Assembly: GCA_016182785.1 (NCBI GenBank)
Contig: JACPFU010000037.1
Span: 1 to 40,933 of the forward strand
DNA from: Lysobacterales bacterium
GTDB lineage: Bacteria; Pseudomonadota; Gammaproteobacteria; Xanthomonadales; Ahniellaceae
Length of the DNA: 40,933 nt
Direction: 5' to 3'
The translations under genes and the position numbers were made by a program. Below, piece by piece: positions 24,919 to 34,866 of the stretch. The stretch's first letter is position 1; every line of letters begins with the position of its first letter. The notes beneath the pieces are model-generated. The model did no database searches. It was not told where the DNA came from and saw nothing but the letters and a program-made list of their open reading frames with translations.

Positions 24919-26802
24919 ATGCTCAGTTTCTCCAATCTCCGCCTGCGGCGTGGGCCGCGGGTGCTTATCGACGGCTTGTCCGCAACCATCCACCGTGGCC
25001 AGCGCGTCGGCTTTGTCGGGCGCAATGGCACCGGCAAGTCCAGCCTGTTCGCGATGATCCTTGGCGAGATCCAGCCCGACCAGGGCGATGTCTCGCTGCC
25101 GAAGAGCCTCACGATCGCGACGGTGGCGCAGGAAATGCCGCATACCGACCAGCCGGCAATCGAGTACGTGCTCGACGGCGACGCCGAACTGCGCGCGGTC
25201 GAGGCGGCCTTGCGCGAGGCCGAGATCACCCACGACGCACACGAAATCGCGCATGGCCACGAGCGCCTGCACGCGATCGGCGGTTATGCCGCCGCCGCGC
25301 GCGCGGCGCGCATGCTCGACGGCCTCGGCTTCAAGCCGGACCAGATCAGCCACCCGGTCGCTTCGTTTTCGGGCGGCTGGCGCATGCGCCTGAACCTCGC
25401 GCGCGTGCTGATGACCCGCGCCGACCTGATGCTGCTCGACGAACCGACCAACCATCTCGACATCGATGCCGTGGTCTGGCTGCAGAACTGGCTGCTGGCC
25501 TACGAAGGCACGCTGTTGGTGATTTCGCACGACCGCGAATTCCTCGACGCGATCTGCACCCACACCCTGCACCTGGCCGAGAGCAAGGCGACGCTGTACA
25601 CCGGCAACTACTCGCAGTTCGAGCGCCTGCGCGCCGAGCGCATGGCGCAGCAGGCGGCGATCTCGGCCGCGCAGCAACGCACCATCGCGCACCTGCAGAG
25701 TTTCGTCGACCGCTTCAAGGCCAGTGCTGCGAAGGCGCGGCTGGCGCAGTCGCGCGTCAAGATGATCGAGCGCATCCAGCTGGTCGCGCCGGTCGTTGCC
25801 GACAGTGAGTTCAGTTTCGAGTTCCCGGCGCCGGACAAGCTGCCCTCGCCGCTGATCCGCCTGCACGATGCCGCGGTCGGCTACGGCGAGCGCACCGTGT
25901 TGTCCGGGATCAAGCTCAGCCTGGAACCGGGACAACGCATCGGCCTGGTTGGTCCGAACGGCGAGGGCAAGTCGACCCTGGTCAAGCTGCTCGCCGGCGA
26001 ACTCGACATCCGCGCCGGCGAAATGACGCGCCACCCGGACCTGCGCGTCGGCTACTTCGCGCAGCACCAGCTCGAACAGCTGAACCCGGACGCGTCGCCG
26101 CTCGAACATTTCAAGGAACTCGACCCAAAGAAGGGCGAGCAGGAACTGCGCAACGTGCTTGGCGGCTTCAACTTCGTCGGCGACCGCGTGTTCGAGAAGG
26201 TCGGCCCGTTCTCCGGCGGCGAGAAGGCGCGGCTGGCACTGGCGATGGTGGTCTATCGCAAGCCGAACCTGCTGCTGCTCGACGAACCGACCAATCACCT
26301 CGATCTCGACATGCGCCAGGCGCTCGAAATCGCGCTCTCGGACTTCGACGGTGCGGTGGTGCTGGTCTCGCATGACCGCCATCTGGTCGGCGCGACCTGC
26401 GACCAACTGGTGCGCGTCTGCGACGGCAGCGTCGGCGAGTTCGATGGCGACCTCGATGCCTACGCCAAGTGGCTGGGGTCGCGCGGCAATGCGCCGCGCG
26501 CGGAGGCGGGTGCGGCGCGCGCGACGGCGTCCGACCGGCCCGCGCGCGGCAACGACAAGGCACAGAAGAAGCAGGAACGCGCGCTGCGTGACGCGCTGCA
26601 GAAGGCCGAGGCCGAGATGGAGCAGTTGCAGCGCCAGATGCAGCAGGTCGATGCCGAGGTCGCCGCGCCCGGCTTCTTCGCCCAGGACAAGTTCCGGGTG
26701 CTCGCCACCACCCAGCGCCAAGCCGAAACCCGACGCAAGCTCGACCTGGCCGAAGCCGCCTGGCTCGCCGCGGCCGAAGCCAGCGAGGCCGCGACGCGCT
26801 AG
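24919..26802 (+). CDS. yheS: ABC-F family ATPase, YheS-like
   Basis: A 627-residue cytosolic protein with two ABC ATPase domains and no membrane segment. First domain: Walker A GRNGTGKS (34-41), signature SFSGGWRMRL, Walker B LMLLDEPTNHLD. Then the interdomain linker (P-site tRNA interaction motif), rich in Ala/Arg/Gln (about 235-300). Second domain: GPNGEGKST, FSGGEKARLALAM, LLLLDEPTNHLDLDMRQALE. A C-terminal Ala/Glu/Lys coiled coil (about 535-627) is characteristic of YheS/Uup-type ABC-F members. ABC-F proteins bind the ribosome E site and rescue stalled or difficult translation. It ends four bases before the convergent AAA ATPase gene, so there is no room for a separate terminator. Confidence 0.9.
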   Translation: MLSFSNLRLRRGPRVLIDGLSATIHRGQRVGFVGRNGTGKSSLFAMILGEIQPDQGDVSLPKSLTIATVAQEMPHTDQPAIEYVLDGDAELRAVEAALREAEITHDAHEIAHGHERLHAIGGYAAAARAARMLDGLGFKPDQISHPVASFSGGWRMRLNLARVLMTRADLMLLDEPTNHLDIDAVVWLQNWLLAYEGTLLVISHDREFLDAICTHTLHLAESKATLYTGNYSQFERLRAERMAQQAAISAAQQRTIAHLQSFVDRFKASAAKARLAQSRVKMIERIQLVAPVVADSEFSFEFPAPDKLPSPLIRLHDAAVGYGERTVLSGIKLSLEPGQRIGLVGPNGEGKSTLVKLLAGELDIRAGEMTRHPDLRVGYFAQHQLEQLNPDASPLEHFKELDPKKGEQELRNVLGGFNFVGDRVFEKVGPFSGGEKARLALAMVVYRKPNLLLLDEPTNHLDLDMRQALEIALSDFDGAVVLVSHDRHLVGATCDQLVRVCDGSVGEFDGDLDAYAKWLGSRGNAPRAEAGAARATASDRPARGNDKAQKKQERALRDALQKAEAEMEQLQRQMQQVDAEVAAPGFFAQDKFRVLATTQRQAETRRKLDLAEAAWLAAAEASEAATR

Positions 26803-26806
26803 CCGC

Positions 26807-28288
26807 TCAGTCGGCGCTGACCGTTCGCGTCTTCGCCCAGTCGCGCAGTTGCTGCACCGGCTCGGCCATCAGCACCGACAGCGGCCGCGTGGCGTTCAGT
26901 TCGGCGAGCAGATGGCGCTGCTGCAGCGGCACGCCTTCGGCATGCGCGGCGTAGAGCGCGGCGACGATCGCCTGTTCGATCTCGGCGCCGGAGAAGCCGC
27001 TGCTGGCCGCAACCAGCGCATCGCGGTCGAAGTCCTCGCGGTCGAGCTTGCGCTTGTCGAAATGCACGCGAAAGATCGCATCGCGGGCGTCGTCGGCAGG
27101 CAGGTCGATGAAGAAGATCTCGTCGAAGCGGCCCTTGCGCAGCAGCTCCGGCGGCAGCCTGGAGACATCGTTCGCGGTCGCGACCAGGAACACCGGCTTC
27201 TTGCGCTCGGACATCCACGTCAGCAAGGCGCCGAGCACGCGACGCGAGACGCCGTCGTCGCTGTCGGAGGTCGCGAGCCCCTTCTCGATCTCGTCGCACC
27301 ACAGCACACACGGGGACAGGGCCTCGGCATTGAGCAAGGACTCGCGCAGGTTGCGCTCGGTCTCACCGTGGTACTTGTTGTACAGCGCGCCGAAATCGAG
27401 GCGCACCAGCGGCACCCCGAACGAACCGGCGATCGCCTTCGCGGCCAGGCTCTTGCCGCAGCCCTGCACGCCGAGCAGCAGCAGGCCCTTGGGCGGGTCG
27501 AGCCCGGCGACCTTGTTCTCGCCGAGGAAGATCGCGCGGCGCTGTTCCACCCACTGCTTCAGCCGCGCGAGCCCGGCAACATCGGCGAAGGCCGCGGTCT
27601 CGTACTCGAAGTGCAGCACGCCGTCGCGGTTCAGCAGCTCGAACTTGAGCTTGGCCAGTTCCGGCAGGTCGGACATGCCGACGGCACCGTCGCGGAACAC
27701 CAGCTGGCGCGCAATGCGGCGCGCGTCCGGCAGCTTCAGTCCGAGCAGGTTGCGCACGATGGTCTTGAACGCGACCGGGTCGATCTCGACGCGCTTGCCG
27801 CCGTGCTCGCGCGAATACTGGAAGGCCTCCTCGCGCACCAGCTTGCCGAGCGTGGCTTCGTCCGGCAGCTTCAGCGGGACGCGCACCGTGTGCGCCTCGA
27901 TTTCCTTCGGGATCTCGATGCCGACGCCGACCAGCACCAGCGTGTGCGCTGCGGTGTTGCTGCGGTCAACGATCTCCCGCACCAGACGCATGGTCAGCGG
28001 GTAGCGCAGGTAGCCGTGGAAGTCGCAGAGCAGGAAGATCGCGCGCTCGCGCTGGTCCTTGATGAACTGCAGCGTCGCGGTCGCCTCGGGCGTGGCCAGT
28101 GGCGGTTCGTCGAGGGTCATGTCGAGGCGCTGCAGGCCGTCGTTCAGGCTCCACTTGTACAGCGGCCGCCAGACCTTGCCGATGACGTGGCGAAAGCTCT
28201 CGACCACGCGCGCCTCTTCGGCGGTGTCGACGGCGATCACCGGGTGTCCGGCACGGATCAAGCTGGCGAGGTTGTCTAGATCGGGCAT
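26807..28288 (-). CDS. AAA+ ATPase, Ycf46-like
   Basis: A 493-residue protein. The N-terminal region (about 1-235) is a degenerate, non-catalytic AAA-like domain (VIAVDTAEEARVVESFR at start) and is followed by a complete AAA+ module: Walker A GVQGCGKS (273-280), Walker B VLWCDEIEK (328-336), sensor 1 ATAND (370-374), arginine-finger segment RKGRFDE (384-390). This two-part layout and the LARLKQWVEQRRAIF segment before Walker A match the Ycf46-type AAA proteins of cyanobacteria, plastids and other bacteria, whose role is linked to carbon use or stress but is not settled. Convergent with the ABC-F gene. Confidence 0.8.
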   Translation of the reverse strand: MPDLDNLASLIRAGHPVIAVDTAEEARVVESFRHVIGKVWRPLYKWSLNDGLQRLDMTLDEPPLATPEATATLQFIKDQRERAIFLLCDFHGYLRYPLTMRLVREIVDRSNTAAHTLVLVGVGIEIPKEIEAHTVRVPLKLPDEATLGKLVREEAFQYSREHGGKRVEIDPVAFKTIVRNLLGLKLPDARRIARQLVFRDGAVGMSDLPELAKLKFELLNRDGVLHFEYETAAFADVAGLARLKQWVEQRRAIFLGENKVAGLDPPKGLLLLGVQGCGKSLAAKAIAGSFGVPLVRLDFGALYNKYHGETERNLRESLLNAEALSPCVLWCDEIEKGLATSDSDDGVSRRVLGALLTWMSERKKPVFLVATANDVSRLPPELLRKGRFDEIFFIDLPADDARDAIFRVHFDKRKLDREDFDRDALVAASSGFSGAEIEQAIVAALYAAHAEGVPLQQRHLLAELNATRPLSVLMAEPVQQLRDWAKTRTVSAD

Positions 28289-28435
28289 GGCGGCAGGGGA
28301 TGGACAAGAGCGCTACTTTGTCCGGAATCGCGGGTTTTGTCGAAGCCGGCGCTGGCCCTGAACGGCGGTGCGACGCATCACGGTGCGCCGCGGCGCGAGT
28401 TGTATGCTTGACCAAACCGTGGTCGGGAGATCCAG

Positions 28436-31400
28436 ATGAAACACTGCATTCGCGGGCTGTGGCTCGCCGTCCTGAGTATTCCGCTGCTGGCGAGTGCGGC
28501 CGAGTTGCCGAGCCGGCGATATCAACTGCCGATCGATCCGGCGGCGCGTGCGCTGCAGTTGCCGCCGCTGAACGCGGAGAAGGCGCTGGCCGAGGACGCG
28601 CAGGCCGACAAGGGCCGGCCGCTGCGCTACGCGCTGATGCACAAGGCCGGGATCGACCTGCGCGACGAGCGCAAGTCCGCGGCCGGTCGCTGGAGCGAAG
28701 TCGATGCCGCACACGACCTGTGGCGCGTGCGCATCGACGCGCCCGGCGCGGTCTCGATCGACCTGGCGCTGGCGCCGTTCCAGCTGCCCGCGGGTGCCGA
28801 GGTGTGGTTGAGCGACGCCAGCGGCAAATTCCTGCGCGGCCCCTACACCGCGGCCGACAACCCGAAGTCCGGCCAGTTCTGGACACCCTACGTGCCGGGC
28901 GATGTCGCCTATCTCGAAGTGCTGGTGCCGAAGGCCGTGCGCAACGAGCTGCGGCTTGGCGTCCTGAGCGTGCAGCAGGCCTATCGCTCGATCGAGAGCG
29001 GCGACTCGCCCTATGCGAAGTCCGGCAGCTGCAATGTTGATGTGGTCTGTTCCCAGGGCGATGGCTACCGCAACCAGATCAATGCGGTGGCGCGCTATAC
29101 GTTTTCTGGCTTCATGTGCACCGGACAGTTGATGAACAACACGGCGCAGGACAATCGCCGTCTGTTCAGCACCGCCAACCACTGCCTTAGCGCGCAGAGC
29201 GAGGCGAGCGCGGTGGTTGCCTACTGGAAGTACGAGAACCCGACCTGCCGCACCCCGGGGTCGACCGAGAGCGGCACGTTCATCCCGGTGGATGGGAACT
29301 CGATTCCCCAGCCCGGTGGCGCCACCCTGCTTGCAACCTACCAGCCCGCCGACACCACCCTGATCGAGTTGAATACCGAAGTGCCGACCGCGGCCAATCC
29401 GTTCTGGCTGGGCTGGGATCGCAGCAGCACGGTGCCGGCTTCGGGCGTCGGTATCCATCATCCCCTGGGTCATGAGAAACGCATCAGTTTCGAGAACGAT
29501 CCGCTGGTCGCGTCCGAAGGCGGCGCGCCGGCCCCGGGCAGCAAGCACTGGCAGATTCCGGATTGGGACCTCGGGACCACCGAGCAGGGCTCCTCCGGAT
29601 CGGTGCTGCTGAATCCGCAGAAGCGCCTGATTGGCGTGCTATCTGGGGGCTACGCCGCTTGCGACAACAGCGAGTCCGACTACTACGGTCGCCTCAACGT
29701 CGCTTGGGAGGGTGGCGGCAGCGCGGCTTCGCGGGTCAAGGACTATCTGGACCCGACCAGCAGCGGCGTGAGCGGGATCGACGGCCGCGGCACCTGCACG
29801 GCGCCGACGCTGTGGTCAGCGGCGACCCCGGGCAGCACCGACGCCGCGATCGAGGTGACGACGCATGTCTCCGGCGGCACCGGGCCCTACACCCTGACCT
29901 GGGACGTGGATGGCGACACGGTGGTCGATCGCCGGCAAGCCGGCGTCACCAGCCAGCACACGCTGCGGGTGACCTATCCGACACGCAAGACCGCACTGGT
30001 CACCGTCACCGCGACCGATGCCACGGGTTGCGCAGCGATCGACAGCTGGAACCTGCCGGTGGCCGGTCCGCAGCTGAGCGCGACGCCGCAGGGTTCGATC
30101 AGCCAGGTCTGCGGCGACGGCGACAGCAACTTGGAGCCCGGTGAAATCTGGAACGTGCCGGTGCGCGTCACCAACGGCGGCAATGACGCGATGAACGACG
30201 GCTTCGCGATCTTCACCGGCGGCAGCGCGCCGGGTACCAGCGGCAGCACCAGCGGCGTTGGCGACAGCTTCGGCTATCGGGCGCTGTCGAGTGCGAGTTC
30301 GAGCGACTGCGACTTCCAGGTGGTGGACATGAGTGGCGCCACGGTGTTGACCCCGACGGTGGGTCCGCACGTCACCAGCGCATCGGCCAGCGACGAAGGC
30401 TATGTTGCCAACCTCGCGGTGGGCGGCAGTGGTGGCTTCCAGTTCTATGACAGCACCGTCCACACGCTGATGCTGTCGACCAACGGCTACCTGTCGACCA
30501 ATGCAACCGATGGCGGCGATGACTACGCGGCCGCCTGCGGCGTGGACAGCCATGCCGGTGTCGTCGACGGGCGCATCCAGGTGCTGCACGATGATCTGGT
30601 GATCCAGTCCGGCGGCAGCGTCCGCCACCAGCACTTCGCGACCTGCCCGCGCGCCTCCGACGCCGGCGCGGCAAGCCAGGGCTGCACCGTGTTCGAGTGG
30701 CGCAACATGGGCCGCTATGTGCAGGGCGGTTCGCCGACCGGCAACGCGGTGTTCCAGGCGATCCTCTACGACAGCAGCTACGAGATCGTCTACCAGTACC
30801 TCACCGCCGATTCCGGCAATGGCGGCAGCGCCTCGATCGGCCTGCAGAAGCCCGATGAAACGGTGCGCCTGAACTATGCCTGCGATGCCGCCAACGCGGC
30901 ACCCACCGGAACCGCGGTGTGCCTGTTCCACCCGAGCGCTCCGGCGCTCGGCGCGAGCGACGCCAAACTGCACGTGGTCTCGGCGGCGAATGCGCTGGAG
31001 GACCTCGCTGCCGGCGCCAGTCGCGATGTCACCGTCAGCGCCTATCTCGACCCCGCCGCGCAGTGCGGCAGCCGCGCCGTGGTCAGTTTCCTCGGCGGCG
31101 TCGACGACTACGCCTACAGCTTCGCGCCAAACAAGGTGCTGAATGTCGCGGTGCCCGCCCCCGGCAACTGCCAGGTCGCGACGCAATGCGCGGCCCAGCT
31201 CGCGAGCCTGGGTGCGCCGACCGTTCCGGGCGGCGGCTACTACAACCCGAACCGTTCCGGCAATGGCCAGAACATCTTCAACATCGGCAGCATGTTCTCC
31301 TCGGCCTGGTTCACCGGCGAGGCCGATCGTTCGCCGGTCTGGTACCTGATGGCCGGGCCCTGGAACCCGACCTACAGCCAGGCCACGACCACCATGAACC

Positions 31401-31960
31401 GCTTCACGCGCACCTCCAGCAGCCCGTTCACGGTGGCGTCGACCGCGGTCGGGACCGCCCAGTTCACTCGTGGCGACGACGATTCGGTGTACATCAACAC
31501 CTGGCAATTCGACGGTGTCTGGGGTGGCGAGAAGCTGGTGCGTCTGTATCCGAGCAGCGACCTGCCGAGCCCGAACCACACCGGCGGCTGGTACAACCCG
31601 TCCGAGTCCGGATGGGGTCTGGCGGTGGATGAGCATCGCATCGGCGGCCAACCGTCCACCGGCATGGTGGCGTACTTCTACGACGGCGCGAATCAGCCGC
31701 GCTGGACGCTCGGCGAGCAATACAACACCAGCAACACGGTGGCGCACCGCACGTACTTCGTGCACTGCCCGAGTTGCGCGAGCTTCGACGACTTCGGCGC
31801 TACGGTCACTGCGGCCGGCACCATGACGCGCAGCTTCCAGAGCCAGACCACCGCCACGCTGGACACCGCGATCAGCTTGCCGGCACCCTTGGTTGGTAGC
31901 TGGAACCGCACCGCATTGCCGATCCAGATGATCACCCCACCGCTGAGCCCGAGCCCATGA
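28436..31960 (+). CDS. secreted lysyl-endopeptidase-like serine protease with C-terminal extension
   Basis: A 1174-residue protein with GGGAGATCC before the start and a signal peptide (MKHCIRGLWLAVLSIPLLAS). Residues about 23-190 are a propeptide-like domain. The chymotrypsin-fold protease spans about 196-450: RLFSTANHCL (His249), PADTTLIEL (Asp306), EQGSSGSVLL (Ser387), with several cysteines, as in lysyl endopeptidase (Achromobacter protease I) relatives. After it lie a PKD-like domain (about 455-545, GGTGPYTLTWDVDGDTVVD), and about 600 residues of beta-rich domains. It is exported through Sec and probably by type II secretion (inference). Stop overlaps the SixA start (ATGA). Confidence 0.9.
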   Translation: MKHCIRGLWLAVLSIPLLASAAELPSRRYQLPIDPAARALQLPPLNAEKALAEDAQADKGRPLRYALMHKAGIDLRDERKSAAGRWSEVDAAHDLWRVRIDAPGAVSIDLALAPFQLPAGAEVWLSDASGKFLRGPYTAADNPKSGQFWTPYVPGDVAYLEVLVPKAVRNELRLGVLSVQQAYRSIESGDSPYAKSGSCNVDVVCSQGDGYRNQINAVARYTFSGFMCTGQLMNNTAQDNRRLFSTANHCLSAQSEASAVVAYWKYENPTCRTPGSTESGTFIPVDGNSIPQPGGATLLATYQPADTTLIELNTEVPTAANPFWLGWDRSSTVPASGVGIHHPLGHEKRISFENDPLVASEGGAPAPGSKHWQIPDWDLGTTEQGSSGSVLLNPQKRLIGVLSGGYAACDNSESDYYGRLNVAWEGGGSAASRVKDYLDPTSSGVSGIDGRGTCTAPTLWSAATPGSTDAAIEVTTHVSGGTGPYTLTWDVDGDTVVDRRQAGVTSQHTLRVTYPTRKTALVTVTATDATGCAAIDSWNLPVAGPQLSATPQGSISQVCGDGDSNLEPGEIWNVPVRVTNGGNDAMNDGFAIFTGGSAPGTSGSTSGVGDSFGYRALSSASSSDCDFQVVDMSGATVLTPTVGPHVTSASASDEGYVANLAVGGSGGFQFYDSTVHTLMLSTNGYLSTNATDGGDDYAAACGVDSHAGVVDGRIQVLHDDLVIQSGGSVRHQHFATCPRASDAGAASQGCTVFEWRNMGRYVQGGSPTGNAVFQAILYDSSYEIVYQYLTADSGNGGSASIGLQKPDETVRLNYACDAANAAPTGTAVCLFHPSAPALGASDAKLHVVSAANALEDLAAGASRDVTVSAYLDPAAQCGSRAVVSFLGGVDDYAYSFAPNKVLNVAVPAPGNCQVATQCAAQLASLGAPTVPGGGYYNPNRSGNGQNIFNIGSMFSSAWFTGEADRSPVWYLMAGPWNPTYSQATTTMNRFTRTSSSPFTVASTAVGTAQFTRGDDDSVYINTWQFDGVWGGEKLVRLYPSSDLPSPNHTGGWYNPSESGWGLAVDEHRIGGQPSTGMVAYFYDGANQPRWTLGEQYNTSNTVAHRTYFVHCPSCASFDDFGATVTAAGTMTRSFQSQTTATLDTAISLPAPLVGSWNRTALPIQMITPPLSPSP

Positions 31961-32433
31961 TTCGACACTGGATTGTCCTGCGCCACGCCCACGCCGAAGC
32001 GCAAAGCAGCGATGGCGCCGACTTCAGTCGCGAGTTGTCCGAACGCGGCCGCGAGGAAGCCCGGCGTGCCGCGGACGCGCTGGCGAAGCTGCTCGACGGA
32101 CGCGTGCCGCGCATCCTGTCGTCACCGGCGGCGCGCGCCGAGGCCACTGCGCAGATCGTCGCCGAGCGCCTCGGCGACAGTGTCGGCTTCAATGCGCGCA
32201 TCTACGACGCCACCCCAGGGCACCTGCTCGACGTGTTCAATGCCACCGGCCCGACCGAGACCGTGCTCGTGATCGGACACAACCCCGGCATCGAGGAACT
32301 GGTGGCGCTGCTGGTCGACGGGCGTTCGCAGGCGCATCGCGGCATGCCCACCGCCGCGTTCGCGGTGATCGACGTGCCCGAAGGCATGGTCGAACCCGGA
32401 CGCGGGCAATTGCGCGCATTCTGGGCGCCGTAG
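31957..32433 (+). CDS. sixA: phosphohistidine phosphatase SixA-like
   Basis: A 158-residue histidine-phosphatase protein. Catalytic motif WIVLRHAHAE (Arg9, His10), second arginine in SSPAARAEATAQ, and second histidine in VLVIGHNPGIEEL complete the branch-1 RHG site in the short SixA form. SixA removes phosphate from histidine residues of phosphorelay or phosphotransferase proteins. Its ATG overlaps the stop of the protease (ATGA), and YceI follows after 10 bp, so these four genes appear to be one transcript. Confidence 0.9.
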   Translation: MIRHWIVLRHAHAEAQSSDGADFSRELSERGREEARRAADALAKLLDGRVPRILSSPAARAEATAQIVAERLGDSVGFNARIYDATPGHLLDVFNATGPTETVLVIGHNPGIEELVALLVDGRSQAHRGMPTAAFAVIDVPEGMVEPGRGQLRAFWAP

Positions 32434-32443
32434 CCGGACCGAG

Positions 32444-33001
32444 ATGCGCGCGGTCTGCGTCGCCGGCTTGCTCCTGCTGCTCGCCGCCGCGCGTGCGCTG
32501 GCGGCCGATGCCGTCGACTACCGCATCGAGCCGGCGCAGTCGACGATCCGCTTCGAGCTGTACGCGCTCGGCTGGTGGCCGGTGCGCGGCAGCGCAGTCG
32601 CGCAGGGCAGCGTGGTGGTGCGCGACGAACTGGCCGACATCGACGCCAGCGTTCCGCTGCAGTCGCTGACGATGGCGCGCGCCGGCTATCGCGAATGGGC
32701 GCTGTCGCCCGAGTTCTTCGCCGCGGCCAGGCATCCGCAGCTCGAATTCCGCGCGCATGGCATCGCCCTGCAGCGGCTGCGCGAGGGCGGGGTGATCGAA
32801 GGCGAACTGCAGGTGCGCGGACGCACGCGCGCGGCGCGCTTCGTGCTGGCGTCGGGCGATTGCGCGGCGAGCGCGGCGCCCTGCCGCGTGCGTGCCGCGG
32901 GCGAGTTGTCGCGGCGTACGTTCGGCATGCGCTCGCGCCGCTTCACGCTCGGCGACCGCATCCGCATCGAGCTCGACCTGCAACTGGTGCCGGTGCCGTG
33001 A
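32444..33001 (+). CDS. YceI-family periplasmic protein
   Basis: A 185-residue protein with a clear signal peptide (MRAVCVAGLLLLLAAARALA) and the YceI lipocalin-like fold: YRIEPAQSTIRFELYALGWW at the N terminus, REWALSPEFFAAARHPQLEF in the middle (the conserved D/S-x-x-FF-x-x-x-HP block), and the TFGMRSRRFTLGDRIRIELD end. These proteins bind long isoprenoid or lipid chains in the periplasm. Stop overlaps the next start (GTGA). Confidence 0.85.
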   Translation: MRAVCVAGLLLLLAAARALAADAVDYRIEPAQSTIRFELYALGWWPVRGSAVAQGSVVVRDELADIDASVPLQSLTMARAGYREWALSPEFFAAARHPQLEFRAHGIALQRLREGGVIEGELQVRGRTRAARFVLASGDCAASAAPCRVRAAGELSRRTFGMRSRRFTLGDRIRIELDLQLVPVP

Positions 33002-34794
33002 GTGCCTGCGGCAAGGGCGTGGCCTGCCTGCTGGCGTTGCTGCTTGGCGCCTGCGCCAACCATCGCGAGATCGTGCGCGAGGCCGAGGCGCTGGTGGCGC
33101 AGACCCGGCCCGACACCCGCACCTGCACCCAGGCCGACCGCTGCGCGCTCGCCTCGCCGCTGTATGCCGACGCCGAACAACGCGCGCGCGGTGCCGCGCA
33201 TGGCGCGATCCTGCTCAGCGATGCCGAGCAGGCGCTGGTCGCACGCATCCACCTGATCCGCGCGGCACGCGAGTCGATCGAGTTGCAGACCTTCATCTTC
33301 GCCGACGACGACGTCGGCCTGCTCGTGCTCGGCGAGCTGCTCGCGGCGGCGCGACGCGGTGTGCGCGTGCGCGTGCTCAGCGACCAGCTGTTCTCGATCG
33401 ACAACCGCCGCTTCCTGGCGCGCCTGGCGCGCGCGCACGCGAACTTCGACTTCCGCCTGTACAACCCGACCTTCGACGAGGCGCGCACCGCGCCGCTCGA
33501 GTTCGCCGCCGGCATCGTCTGCTGCTTCCTGCGTTTCAACCAGCGCAACCACAACAAGCTGCTGCTGGTGGACCGCCGGTTCGGCATCGTCGGCGGGCGC
33601 AACATCGAGGAGCGCTATTTCGACTTCGGTCGCGAGTACAACTACTACGACCGCGACCTGCTCGTGTACGGCAGCGTCGGTGCGTCGATGCAGGCGTCGT
33701 TCGACGCATTCTGGTCGCATCCGCGGACGCTGCCGCTGGCGCGGCTCAAGGACGTGGCGCGGCGCATCGTCGAGGCCGGAGCGACGCCGCCGCCGATGCC
33801 GGCGCGCGAACTGAACCACGGCGGGCGCCTGACGCGGGTACAGCAGCTCGCGGTCGACGACGACTACCTGCGACGCAGCCTGTTGCAGCGCGCGCTGACG
33901 GTGGCCGAGGTGGAGTATTTCTCCGATCCGCCGAACAAGCCGAACGTGTCCGAACGCGCCGAGCACAGCGACCTGACCGCGCTGATCGCCCGCGTCGTCA
34001 CCTCCGCCGAGCGCGAGATCGTGCTGCAGACCCCGTACCTGGTGCTGTCGGCGCCGGCGCGGCGCGAGTTCCTGAAGTTGCGCGCCGAGCACCCGGCGCT
34101 GCGCGTGATCGTTTCGACCAACAGCCTGGCGGCGACCGACGCCTTTCCGGTGTATGCGATCTCGCACAAGCGGCGGCGCTTCTACCTGAGCAAGCTCGGC
34201 TTCGAGATCCACGAATTCAAGCCCTACCCGGGGCGCAGCGAGGCGGCGATCAACGCCCCGAAGCGGCCCGGGGCATTGCGTTCGGCGCTGAAGATCCGCA
34301 CGCGCAAGGCGGTGCCGCTGCGCCGGGACACCGTGCGTCGCGGCCTGCACGCCAAGGCCATGGTGGTCGACGGCGAGGTGAGCCTGATCGGCTCGCACAA
34401 CTTCGACCCGCGCTCCGAGGGGCTGAATAGTGAAAACGGCGTGATCGTGCGCGACCGCGGTTTCGCCAGCGCGCTCAAGCAGGCGATCGCCGGCGACATC
34501 GCCCCGGACCAGAGCTGGGTGGTCGCGAAGAAGCCCGATCGCGGCGTGCTCACGCCGATCAACCAAGGCATCGAATTCATCTCCGAACGCCTGCCGCTGT
34601 TCGACCTCTGGCCGTGGCGCTACGCCACCAGCTACGAGCTGCGCCCGGACTGCGCGCCGCTGCCGCCATCGCACCCGGACTTCCATGCGTGCTACGTGCG
34701 CGTTGGCGATTTTCCCGAGGTCAACCTGGCGCCGAAGGGCATCTATACGCGCATCCTCACCGCCTTCGGTGTCGGGCTGTCGCCGATCCTCTGA
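32998..34794 (+). CDS. phospholipase D/cardiolipin-synthase-family lipoprotein
   Basis: A 598-residue protein starting at GTG 32998, which overlaps the YceI stop. The N terminus (MSACGKGVACLLALLLGAC) is a lipoprotein signal with LLGAC. Two HKD motifs are intact: HNKLLLVDRRFGIVGGRN and HAKAMVVDGEVSLIGSHN (each H-x-K-x4-D). Layout resembles ClsC-type cardiolipin synthases and periplasmic PLD proteins, with about 90 extra C-terminal residues. It probably transfers or hydrolyses phosphatidyl groups in the periplasm. Fourth gene in the protease-SixA-YceI-PLD run. Confidence 0.85.
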   Translation: MSACGKGVACLLALLLGACANHREIVREAEALVAQTRPDTRTCTQADRCALASPLYADAEQRARGAAHGAILLSDAEQALVARIHLIRAARESIELQTFIFADDDVGLLVLGELLAAARRGVRVRVLSDQLFSIDNRRFLARLARAHANFDFRLYNPTFDEARTAPLEFAAGIVCCFLRFNQRNHNKLLLVDRRFGIVGGRNIEERYFDFGREYNYYDRDLLVYGSVGASMQASFDAFWSHPRTLPLARLKDVARRIVEAGATPPPMPARELNHGGRLTRVQQLAVDDDYLRRSLLQRALTVAEVEYFSDPPNKPNVSERAEHSDLTALIARVVTSAEREIVLQTPYLVLSAPARREFLKLRAEHPALRVIVSTNSLAATDAFPVYAISHKRRRFYLSKLGFEIHEFKPYPGRSEAAINAPKRPGALRSALKIRTRKAVPLRRDTVRRGLHAKAMVVDGEVSLIGSHNFDPRSEGLNSENGVIVRDRGFASALKQAIAGDIAPDQSWVVAKKPDRGVLTPINQGIEFISERLPLFDLWPWRYATSYELRPDCAPLPPSHPDFHACYVRVGDFPEVNLAPKGIYTRILTAFGVGLSPIL

Positions 34795-34866
34795 CGCCCG
34801 CTTCCTGCAATTGACGCTGTCCCGGCCGCTGGCTAGTCTGACCCGGTTTCTACGCGAGGGTTTGCC

